DNA of 7,925 bases from Oscillospiraceae bacterium (GTDB taxonomy: Bacteria > Bacillota > Clostridia > Oscillospirales > Ruminococcaceae), in the NCBI GenBank assembly GCA_900768705.1, contig CAAGEB010000179.1, positions 1-7,925 of the forward strand, read 5' to 3'. Below the pieces are notes generated by a model. The model was not told the origin of the DNA, did not search any database, and saw nothing but the letters and a program-made list of their open reading frames with translations. The position numbers were made by a program, and so were the translations under genes. This document shows, piece after piece, positions 1 to 5,080 of the stretch (its first letter is position 1; each line of letters opens with the position of its first letter).

Positions 1-386
1 ACATCTCCGTCACAGAACCTTGGAGTCATACTATCGCCGGAAACTCTGACGGCAAAATTGGCATTTCCTATATCTTCATTTGTGGTTATCTCTGTAAAGG
101 AGGAATAATCTATATATATTCCTGTTCCGGCGGATACAGAGGAGTCGTACAAGCGTATGTAATTGCTTTTATCCTCGACCATCATACTTTTGCAGTCCGT
201 TCTGCCCATAAGATAATCAATTGAACAATCGAAATAATCTGCAATTAAAACTAATGTTTCTCCGTTTGGCACTGTACCGTTTTTCCATTTTGTTGCAATA
301 GCCGTTGAAGCGCCTATCGCCTTTGCTACATTATTGGGCTTGATATTAATTTCATCACAAAGCCCGGTTAATCTTTCCCAAAACAT
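1..386 (-). CDS. LexA/CI-type phage repressor (HTH + S24 peptidase), C-terminus beyond window edge
   Basis: The first 128 residues are visible, starting at ATG 386-384 with GGAGG 4 bases upstream. Residues about 8-62 form a CI/Xre helix-turn-helix (NNVAKAIGAS and a conserved DYLMGRTD end). A SAGTG segment holds an Ala86-Gly87 pair that fits the self-cleavage site, and VSGDSMTPRF carries the nucleophile Ser119 of the S24 (LexA/UmuD/CI) peptidase family. The catalytic Lys should lie past the window edge. By family, this protein silences the early promoter in the lysogen and is lost by RecA-stimulated self-cleavage on DNA damage. It is divergent from the early operon, in the position of Mu c, but Mu c is not an S24 protein, so induction probably differs from Mu. 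I could not identify a convincing sigma-A promoter for it. Family call is firm; its exact operators are inferred. Confidence 0.93.
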   Translation of the reverse strand, partial: MFWERLTGLCDEINIKPNNVAKAIGASTAIATKWKNGTVPNGETLVLIADYFDCSIDYLMGRTDCKSMMVEDKSNYIRLYDSSVSAGTGIYIDYSSFTEITTNEDIGNANFAVRVSGDSMTPRFCDGD

Positions 387-409
387 AATACCTCCAAAAT
401 TAACAAGCT

Positions 410-426
410 ACAAATAAAAAATTTGT
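410..426. repeat. Short inverted repeat in the repressor leader
   Basis: ACAAAT and ATTTGT are perfect 6-base arms separated by AAAAA, between the repressor start and the main operators. It could be an additional protein-binding site or part of the unseen leftward promoter region. Its sequence does not match the two operators at 441 and 471, and short AT-rich repeats arise easily by chance. Confidence 0.3.
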
Positions 427-436
427 GCAAAATTCC

Positions 437-460
437 AAAATCTAACAAAAGTTAGATTTT
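437..460. promoter_or_regulatory. Operator 1: 10-base-arm palindrome upstream of the early promoter
   Basis: AAAATCTAAC and GTTAGATTTT form a perfect inverted repeat around an AAAA centre. The core, TCTAACAAAAGTTAGA (441-456), recurs with one mismatch at 471-486 on the opposite strand, and the two centres are 30 bp apart, close to three helical turns. It lies between the divergent repressor and regulator genes, so it is the probable binding site for the S24 repressor, the 159-aa HTH protein, or both. Which protein binds is inference. Confidence 0.8.
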
Positions 461-463
461 TCC

Positions 464-492
464 TTGACAATCTTACTTTTGTTAGATATAAT
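464..492 (+). promoter_or_regulatory. Main rightward early promoter (consensus sigma-A)
   Basis: TTGACA at 464-469 and TATAAT at 487-492 are both perfect consensus boxes with an ideal 17-bp spacer. Transcription should start near 499, giving a leader of about 80 bases before the ATG at 582. The 471-486 operator fills almost the whole spacer, so a bound repressor would block RNA polymerase directly. This fits the Mu early promoter position and probably drives every plus-strand gene in the window. Confidence 0.9.
471..486. promoter_or_regulatory. Operator 2, between the -35 and -10 boxes
   Basis: TCTTACTTTTGTTAGA; its reverse complement matches the operator 1 core at 15 of 16 positions. It sits exactly inside the spacer of the early promoter. 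The single mismatch in one arm suggests a somewhat weaker site than operator 1, a common arrangement when two sites are filled in order. Confidence 0.8.
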
Positions 493-581
493 ATTGTCAT
501 AGCCCATATTCAAAGGCATAAAAATCCACAATCATTATACCACTCAATGGGCATTATGTCAAATTCAGAAAGGAGCAGAAT

Positions 582-1061
582 ATGTCAATAAAAGAAAATC
601 TCAAAGCTCTGCGCAAAAAAGCAGGTCTTACTCAAGCCGAACTTGCACATGCAACAGGCTTAAGCTTATCTGCGATTATTAACTATGAGAACGGTCTTAG
701 AGAACCAAATGCTAAAGCTATGGCAGCATTGGAAGGATTCTTCAATGTTTCGGCTGTATCTTTATACGGTAATAGAAAAGTCCGTGTAAGAAAATTTTGC
801 AAAAAAGAAGCGCCGGAAGCTCCGGCGCATGGAATGTACGAGTCCGAGGATATGCGTGCTTATTCCGAAGAACTGATAAGCTCGGCTAAGAAAATCTTTG
901 AAGATGAATTTGAATCGGCTCTCGAAGATTTACTGCTAATGAAAAATATTGACCCTACTTCCTATACAAAGAAAGATTTCTACGCATTTCTTATGGTTCA
1001 GTACGGTTTAAGACTGCCTCAGATGGTAGAACGGACTTTAAATAAGCTCTGGAAGCTCTAA
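582..1061 (+). CDS. Xre-family HTH regulator, Cro/Ner position, with helical C-terminal extension
   Basis: 159 aa. Residues 5-61 are a typical HTH_3 domain (RKKAGLTQAELA, then SLSAIINYENG). Residues 64-88 are a charged linker and 89-159 look helical (EELISSAKKIFEDEFE). It is the first gene after the early promoter, with AGAAAGGAG 6 bases before the ATG. In Mu this position holds Ner, which turns down early and repressor transcription; a Cro/Ner-like role is inferred from position and fold. At 159 aa it is about twice the size of Ner, and the tail resembles nothing I can name. Oddly, the linker codons contain a perfect GC-rich hairpin (810-828) that works as a terminator for the opposing minus-strand unit, and the last 24 bases overlap the minus-strand gene tail to tail. 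Confidence 0.88.
   Translation: MSIKENLKALRKKAGLTQAELAHATGLSLSAIINYENGLREPNAKAMAALEGFFNVSAVSLYGNRKVRVRKFCKKEAPEAPAHGMYESEDMRAYSEELISSAKKIFEDEFESALEDLLLMKNIDPTSYTKKDFYAFLMVQYGLRLPQMVERTLNKLWKL
801..828 (-). terminator. Intrinsic terminator of the minus-strand unit, buried in the HTH gene
   Basis: Read on the minus strand, a perfect 8-bp stem (GCGCCGGA / TCCGGCGC) with a 3-base loop is followed at once by TTCTTTTTT. On the plus strand the hairpin is followed by ATGGAATG, with no T run, so it should terminate only leftward transcription. It would end the transcript that begins near 1284 and carries the 76-aa gene. Confidence 0.78.
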
Positions 1062-1268
1062 GCCCTTCTTTTTCATTTCCTCGCTTAGCCATTGATGATA
1101 CTCAGATAAAGCTGCACTTACAAGTCCTACCATGTATGCCTGATTTGTTATACTTTCCGGCGGCATCATTTCCGGATTATTGTCAACATTTCTTGCCTTT
1201 AACATATTCTGAACATTTTCGGAAGCTTTATTCTGAGCATTCATCATTATTTTACCAAGATTTGTCAT
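1038..1268 (-). CDS. Small protein of unknown function, independently transcribed, antisense to the early operon
   Basis: 76 aa, starting at ATG 1268-1266. I prefer this start to the GTG at 1277 because AAGGGGGTGA (1283-1274) is a near-perfect ribosome binding site 5 bases before this ATG and would overlap the GTG. The protein is Met- and Asn-rich at the N-terminus (TNLGKIMMNAQNKASENVQN) and ends in a helical, charged segment (SEYHQWLSEEMKKKG). There is no signal peptide, membrane segment or motif I recognise. It has its own promoter and terminator and opposes the early genes, which suggests expression in the lysogen, as a cargo ('moron') gene or as an antisense brake on the regulator gene. 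Both roles are inference. Confidence 0.72.
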   Translation of the reverse strand: MTNLGKIMMNAQNKASENVQNMLKARNVDNNPEMMPPESITNQAYMVGLVSAALSEYHQWLSEEMKKKGLELPELI

Positions 1269-1290
1269 AGCATTCACCCCCTTTTAAGTA

Positions 1291-1319
1291 ATTATACCAA
1301 AATATGCGCTTATTAACAA
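1291..1319 (-). promoter_or_regulatory. Promoter of the minus-strand 76-aa gene
   Basis: On the minus strand: TTGTTA (-35, 1319-1314), 17 bp, TATAAT (-10, 1296-1291), preceded by TG one base upstream (extended -10). The start would fall near 1284, placing the ribosome binding site almost at the 5' end of the RNA. It does not contain the TCTAAC operator motif, so it may be active when the early promoter is repressed. Confidence 0.75.
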
Positions 1320-1340
1320 GTAGAAAGGATGTAAAGAATA

Positions 1341-1760
1341 ATGAGTAATTCAGAAATTTATCGAGGCAAACGCATCGATAACGGTGAGTGGGCGTATGGC
1401 TATCATTTTTGTTTTGATGGTAAGATTCATTTCATCATGACAGGAAAATTTGATTTATCGAAAACTCCTCCGGAGTTTGAGAGCTATGGAGTTATACCTG
1501 AATCCGTAGGGCGGATTATCGAACTGACCGATGAACGTAAAAAAACACATCCGAAACGATTTTTTACCGGCGATATTATGCGATATATCTACAATGGAAA
1601 AGCATACATTGGCACCGTTAAAATTATTAACGGAAACGCTTGTATTGTGAGCAAGAATGCAAGTACCTTTTTAGACGATGCTGTTTTCAAACATGGTGCA
1701 TTACTTATTGGGAATATCATTGATAACCCCGAACTGCTTGAGGAAGGAGAGGTAAAATAA
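1341..1760 (+). CDS. YopX-family phage protein
   Basis: 139 aa. Recognised by the ordered hallmarks of the YopX family: YRGKRIDNGEWAYGY at residues 7-21, the VIPESVGRI segment at 51-59, FFTGDIMRY at 74-82 and GNIIDNPELL at 124-133. YopX proteins are small beta-rich proteins common in Firmicutes phages and prophages; no biochemical role is established that I can state. AGAAAGG lies 12 bases upstream of the ATG. It begins the cassette of small accessory genes, and its DNA looks more AT-rich than the transposase genes, in keeping with accessory phage DNA that moves between phages. Confidence 0.87.
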   Translation: MSNSEIYRGKRIDNGEWAYGYHFCFDGKIHFIMTGKFDLSKTPPEFESYGVIPESVGRIIELTDERKKTHPKRFFTGDIMRYIYNGKAYIGTVKIINGNACIVSKNASTFLDDAVFKHGALLIGNIIDNPELLEEGEVK

Positions 1761-1762
1761 CA

Positions 1763-1987
1763 ATGAGTGAATGGAATTGTGCAAGATGTGGTAAGGATTT
1801 ACACGAATTAATGCAAAATGGTAGTGCTGCTTATCCTATTGACCCTAAAGGAACTCAAAACAGACGGTGGGTATGCGGCAACTGTATTAATAGAGATGAG
1901 ATTTCAGAAGACGTACTTGATGTCACGAACGATATTTCCGAAGGACTCAACGGAAAAAGTATTGTCACGAAAAGGACGGATTGCTGA
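1763..1987 (+). CDS. Small zinc-ribbon protein, function unknown
   Basis: 74 aa. Two CxxC pairs, Cys6/Cys9 (CARC) and Cys38/Cys41 (CGNC), fit a four-cysteine zinc ribbon; the rest is acidic and probably disordered. The ATG is 2 bases after the YopX stop, with AGGAAGGAGAGG inside the end of the previous gene, so the two are probably coupled. Such short zinc-ribbon proteins are frequent in phage early regions and often bind nucleic acid or another protein, but nothing here fixes the partner. Confidence 0.75.
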   Translation: MSEWNCARCGKDLHELMQNGSAAYPIDPKGTQNRRWVCGNCINRDEISEDVLDVTNDISEGLNGKSIVTKRTDC

Positions 1988-1989
1988 CA

Positions 1990-2193
1990 ATGAACAACAT
2001 TATTCGCAAAACCGACCGCCACAACAAGGATAAGGTCTGGCTTATCAAACGTTATCCCAGCGGAAACTATTACATAAATCAGGAAATCTGCGGACGGACG
2101 TTCTATGACGGGTTTGTCCGTACCACCGCAAAACACATAGCCGAGCTTATCGGCAGAAAGGAGCTAAAATGCTTGTTATCGGAAGTAAAGTGA
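1990..2193 (+). CDS. Hypothetical phage protein, 67 aa
   Basis: 67 aa, rich in basic and aromatic residues (VWLIKRYPSGNYYINQEICG, then helical TAKHIAELIGRKELKCLL). It looks like a short beta sheet followed by a helix. The ATG is 2 bases after the previous stop; AAAAGGA lies 13 bases upstream, a long spacing, so translation may rely on coupling. An in-frame TTG at 1981 is the alternative start. I do not recognise a family. Confidence 0.62.
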   Translation: MNNIIRKTDRHNKDKVWLIKRYPSGNYYINQEICGRTFYDGFVRTTAKHIAELIGRKELKCLLSEVK

Positions 2194-2396
2194 ACGGCTA
2201 TACAATTGAAGCTATCGAAAACCGTACCGTTCTGGCATTCAATCATTCCACGACCTGTCCCGAAAGATACGTCGTCTGGGACCTCGACTGCGACGGGGAC
2301 GGTGTAAACACAGGCAGGTACTTCAATGCAAGAGATGAAGCCGAAGTAAGGTACAAAGAGTTGGTTTCCGAAAGAATGGGGGTGACGAAATGGTGA
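2169..2396 (+). CDS. Hypothetical phage protein, 75 aa
   Basis: 75 aa, starting at ATG 2169 with AGAAAGGAG 7 bases upstream, and overlapping the end of the previous gene by 25 bases in another frame. Residues 1-60 look like a small beta structure (GSKVNGYTIEAIENRTVLAFNH, then VVWDLDCDGDGVNTGRYF), followed by a charged helix. The acidic DLDCDGDG stretch resembles a metal-binding loop, but there is no proof of binding. No family recognised; the good ribosome binding site and tight packing support a real gene. Confidence 0.68.
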   Translation: MLVIGSKVNGYTIEAIENRTVLAFNHSTTCPERYVVWDLDCDGDGVNTGRYFNARDEAEVRYKELVSERMGVTKW

Positions 2397-2590
2397 GCAG
2401 AGCTATAAGACGGCTGCGTAATACGGCAGGGCTCACGCAGGTAGAGCTTGCCGAAAAAATCGGCGTATCCCAGGGCTCTTTGTCAGCCTACGAAAGCGGT
2501 AAGGATACCCCGTCTATAAAAACGCTGATTCGTATTGCCGACGCACTTCATTGTACACTTGACGAACTGGTTGAAAGGAGAGTTTCATAA
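2390..2590 (+). CDS. Second Xre-family HTH regulator, single-domain Cro type
   Basis: 66 aa, nearly all one HTH_3 domain: RRLRNTAGLTQVELAEKIG, then SQGSLSAYESGKDTPSI with recognition helix, ending DALHCTLDELVERR. GGGGGTGA is 5 bases before the ATG, and the start overlaps the end of the previous gene by 7 bases. As a minimal DNA-binding protein lacking any effector domain it could act as Cro/Ner or as a partner of the 159-aa HTH protein. Two HTH proteins in one early operon plus the divergent repressor suggest a layered switch. Targets are unknown. Confidence 0.87.
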   Translation: MVSRAIRRLRNTAGLTQVELAEKIGVSQGSLSAYESGKDTPSIKTLIRIADALHCTLDELVERRVS

Positions 2591-2769
2591 TGTCGCTTAA
2601 AAGTAAAAAACATATTCTGATAGAGTTTTTCCGTAATAACGGTGGTATTCCTAAAGGGGCGGTTTCCATTGACAATGATACTGGAACCGTAGGGAACGTT
2701 ATGGTAAACGGCTGCTGGTATGGCACCTTTGATTACACAAGCAAGGAATTTATAACACTTGCAGAATGA
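2590..2769 (+). CDS. Hypothetical phage protein, 59 aa; its stop codon lies in the hammerhead
   Basis: 59 aa. ATG overlaps the previous stop (TAATG), with GAAAGGAG 9 bases upstream. Visible sequence: KSKKHILIEFFRNNGG, then beta-like GAVSIDNDTGTVGNVMVNG and WYGTFDYTSKEF. I do not recognise a family; the size and Gly/aromatic pattern suggest one small beta fold. Its TGA stop (2767-2769) forms three of the four bases of one strand of hammerhead stem II, so a ribosome finishing this gene would cover the ribozyme core until it leaves. Confidence 0.72.
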   Translation: MSLKSKKHILIEFFRNNGGIPKGAVSIDNDTGTVGNVMVNGCWYGTFDYTSKEFITLAE

Positions 2770-2827
2770 CGAAACCGCCGCAAAAGCGGCGGTCTGCGGG
2801 AGACGAGCTACCCGTACCGATGAGTCA
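2767..2827 (+). ncRNA. Type II hammerhead self-cleaving ribozyme
   Basis: All parts fold by hand in the order expected for a hammerhead open at stem II. Stem II: UGAC 2767-2770 with GUCA 2824-2827. Core GAA 2771-2773. Stem III: 8 bp, 2774-2781 with 2786-2793, AAAA loop, including the A15.1-U16.1 pair. Cleavage nucleotide C17 is 2794, so the cut falls between 2794 and 2795. Stem I: UGCGGG 2795-2800 with CCCGUA 2811-2816. The second core strand is CCGAUGA 2817-2823, against the usual CUGAUGA, so position 4 is C. Loop I GAGC (2805-2808) can pair with GCUC (2828-2831), the kind of loop I-stem II contact that speeds natural hammerheads. An outer stem CUUG 2758-2761 with CAGG 2831-2834 is also possible, sharing base 2831. 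It lies on the transcribed strand between two genes. Confidence 0.9.
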
Positions 2828-2849
2828 GCTCAGGAAAGGAGATAATACT

Positions 2850-3074
2850 ATGGAAAATGAAGAAATTCAGGCGATTTACCTTGAAATCTGCGGTAATATT
2901 GCAGATAACGTCCGTCACATGAACGCTCTGATTTCGGACAAAAAAATAGAGCCTGCGTTAAAGGTTAAAATGCTCGCAACATCAATAACCGCTTTAACTG
3001 AGGTAAGAGAACTCTACAAGGAAATGTTAGAGGTCTTCAAACCCAAAGGCTCTGATACAAGTATATCAGAGTAA
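2850..3074 (+). CDS. Hypothetical helical protein, 74 aa, first gene after the hammerhead
   Basis: 74 aa. Start at ATG 2850 is chosen because AGGAAAGGAG (2832-2841) lies 8 bases upstream; an in-frame ATG at 2766 has no binding site and would force translation through the ribozyme. The sequence looks all-helical and amphipathic (AIYLEICGNIADNVRHMNAL, then TALTEVRELYKEMLEVF), with a polar tail. No family recognised. It sits 32 bases before the transposase and would be the first cistron on the RNA made by hammerhead cleavage, so a role linked to transposition is plausible but unproven. Its binding site abuts the ribozyme pseudoknot strand and may be exposed or hidden by folding. Confidence 0.78.
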   Translation: MENEEIQAIYLEICGNIADNVRHMNALISDKKIEPALKVKMLATSITALTEVRELYKEMLEVFKPKGSDTSISE

Positions 3075-3106
3075 CGTCTGAATGTCAATCCCGGAGGTGA
3101 TAAAAT

Positions 3107-5080
3107 TTGCCAAATTATTGCAGTACATCAGAATTGGCAGAGCTGCGGGGCTGCAGCGACAGATATATTAGGCAACTTATTCAGGATAAGAAAATCAAAG
3201 CTGTTTCCTCTGAGTTTTTAGGAAATAACCGCAAGGAATACCTCATTCCACTCTCACAGCTTACGGAGCATGAGCAGTGGGTTTACAAGAACCGGATGAG
3301 AGCCGTGAACGGCATTCCTCCTCTTCCTGAACCGAAAGAGAAGAAGCCGAAAAAATCTCTTGATGATTTTTCCGCAAAGGACAGAGAAGAGATTGCAAAA
3401 TGGATTAAAATACTCGACAAGTGGCAGCTCATCCGAAGCAGCGATATGAAAAAATCGGATATCGACATACTTTACTGTTCAATGGTAAAGGCTGATTATC
3501 CTGGTATATCTGTTAGCCCGGCTATACTCTACCGAAAGTATAAATCCTATAAGAACGGAGATTATTCAGGGCTGATTGATAACAGAGGCGGCAGCAGTAA
3601 GGGCTCAAGCTCTGTTCCGGAAATAATGAGCAATGCGTTTATGTGGTTTTATCTCGATGAGCGGCGCTTGCCGATAAGCCGCTGCTATGCATTGCTTACA
3701 GAATGGGTTCAGGAGTTTTACCCGGAAATGTATTCGGATATACCCTGTGAACGCACATTCCGCCGAATGGCGGACGCACTTCCGGAATCGGTCAAGGCTT
3801 ATTTCCGTCTTGGCGAAAAGGCCATGAAGGATAAATACATACCGTATGTTGAACGACTTTACGAGGACATTGAAGCAAATGATGTATGGATTGCCGATAA
3901 CCACACCTTTGACTTTATTACCGTTGGCGAAAACGGCAGACAGCACCGCATGTATCTTACCGCCTTTACCGACGCTAAAAGCGGCGTTATGGTTGGCTGG
4001 AATCTTACCGATAATCCTTCGTCGCAGTCAACTCTTCTGGCTCTGCGGCATGCAATTCTCAGGTTCGGTGTGCCGAAATCGGTTTACTTCGACAACGGCT
4101 CCGAGTTCCTTGTAAATGACATCGGCGGCAGAGGACACCGCCGTAAAAAAGGCTGGAACAATAAAGAGCTTGCCCCCACCATTCTCCAGAGCCTTGGCAT
4201 TGAAATGCACAATGCTCTCGTAAGAAACGCTAAGGCAAAGCCGATAGAACGTACCTTCGGAACGGTTAAGAATCATATTTCGAGGGTTATAGAAACCTTC
4301 TGCGGCGGTACAATCCTTGAGCGTCCGGAATCCCTTAAATGGAAGCTTAAGAACGGCATTATCCCCGAAGATATTCAGATTATGAATGCATTCGGAACTC
4401 TGATTGATGGTGACTATAATGTATCCGAATACGGAGGAAAAGAGCGGCGCTATAAGGGTAAAAGCAGAATTGACGTATGGAACGAATCTATAAAGCGCAC
4501 CGACTTCAGAATGGCAGCAGAGGAAGACCTCAATATACTGCTTGCCCGTGTATCTCTGCCTCAGAAAATCAGCAGAAACGGCGTATATATCAGCTTTGCC
4601 GGAGAAAAAATCTGGTATCGGGCTGAGGATACCGTGCTTCAGATAGGAAGGAAGGTATATGTGCGCTATGACCCCTCAAATATAACGTCCGTCAGATTAT
4701 ACGATTTTGAGACCGATAAGTTCTTAGCAACATGGAAGCTGGGCGATGATATGGTTATCCCATATATTACCGATAATGCTGAAGATATAGCTACCGCAGA
4801 GCGGTCACGCCGTGCTGCTGAAAAGGCAGTTAAGGCTTACGGCAAAGGTCTTACGGAACAGCTTGCAGCCGAACAGAAAATTGATTTTCTTGTGGCTGCA
4901 CTTAACAAGGCGGAACGTGGAATTACTAACTTCCATATAGAAAAGCCTACCAGGTTTACGCCTGTTGTGTCGGACAAGCTCAAGGAAGAAAACCCTGCGC
5001 TTGACGGCGTTGAAGAAATCAAAATTGATATTGACTTGGAGCGTATGAACAGAAACGCTCTGCGGAGGAAACAGATATGA
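3107..5080 (+). CDS. MuA-like DDE transposase
   Basis: 657 aa, close to Mu A (663 aa). It binds phage ends, nicks them and joins them to target DNA during integration and replicative transposition. Residues 3-65 form a winged-helix DNA-binding domain (STSELAELRGCSDRYIRQLI). A second helical region spans about 90-225. The RNase H-like core carries the catalytic triad: Asp264 (WIADNHTFD), Asp329 (VYFDNGSEF) and Glu381 (KPIERTFG). Spacings of 65 and 52 residues resemble those of Mu A. A beta-rich segment follows (about 485-550), then a helical tail (560-657) that in Mu contacts B and ClpX. It starts at TTG, 6 bases after a near-perfect GGAGGTGA, which may limit transposase level. It overlaps the B gene by 4 bases (ATGA). 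All catalytic residues are intact. Confidence 0.95.
   Translation: MPNYCSTSELAELRGCSDRYIRQLIQDKKIKAVSSEFLGNNRKEYLIPLSQLTEHEQWVYKNRMRAVNGIPPLPEPKEKKPKKSLDDFSAKDREEIAKWIKILDKWQLIRSSDMKKSDIDILYCSMVKADYPGISVSPAILYRKYKSYKNGDYSGLIDNRGGSSKGSSSVPEIMSNAFMWFYLDERRLPISRCYALLTEWVQEFYPEMYSDIPCERTFRRMADALPESVKAYFRLGEKAMKDKYIPYVERLYEDIEANDVWIADNHTFDFITVGENGRQHRMYLTAFTDAKSGVMVGWNLTDNPSSQSTLLALRHAILRFGVPKSVYFDNGSEFLVNDIGGRGHRRKKGWNNKELAPTILQSLGIEMHNALVRNAKAKPIERTFGTVKNHISRVIETFCGGTILERPESLKWKLKNGIIPEDIQIMNAFGTLIDGDYNVSEYGGKERRYKGKSRIDVWNESIKRTDFRMAAEEDLNILLARVSLPQKISRNGVYISFAGEKIWYRAEDTVLQIGRKVYVRYDPSNITSVRLYDFETDKFLATWKLGDDMVIPYITDNAEDIATAERSRRAAEKAVKAYGKGLTEQLAAEQKIDFLVAALNKAERGITNFHIEKPTRFTPVVSDKLKEENPALDGVEEIKIDIDLERMNRNALRRKQI

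Noticed and set aside
502..552. GCCCAT/ATGGGC inverted repeat in the early leader as a regulatory RNA
   Set aside because: Six pairs across a 39-base loop is weak and does not extend; no riboswitch-like core is visible.
556..591. Eleven-codon leader ORF overlapping the start of the 159-aa regulator
   Set aside because: No ribosome binding site before its ATG and no sign of attenuator structure; it is most likely chance.
1269..1277. GTG 1277 as start of the minus-strand gene
   Set aside because: The ribosome binding site would overlap the GTG; ATG 1268 has proper spacing.
1818..2136. Overlapping plus- and minus-strand frames across the zinc-ribbon and 67-aa genes
   Set aside because: No ribosome binding sites, and they conflict with the tightly spaced plus-strand gene chain.
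2775..2792. Perfect 7-bp GC-rich hairpin as an intrinsic terminator before the transposase module
   Set aside because: It is followed by TCTGCGGG with no T run, and it is fully accounted for as stem III of the hammerhead.
2766..2849. In-frame upstream start (ATG 2766) for the 74-aa gene, putting the hammerhead inside coding sequence
   Set aside because: No ribosome binding site at a usable distance, the added residues look random, and ATG 2850 has a strong site.
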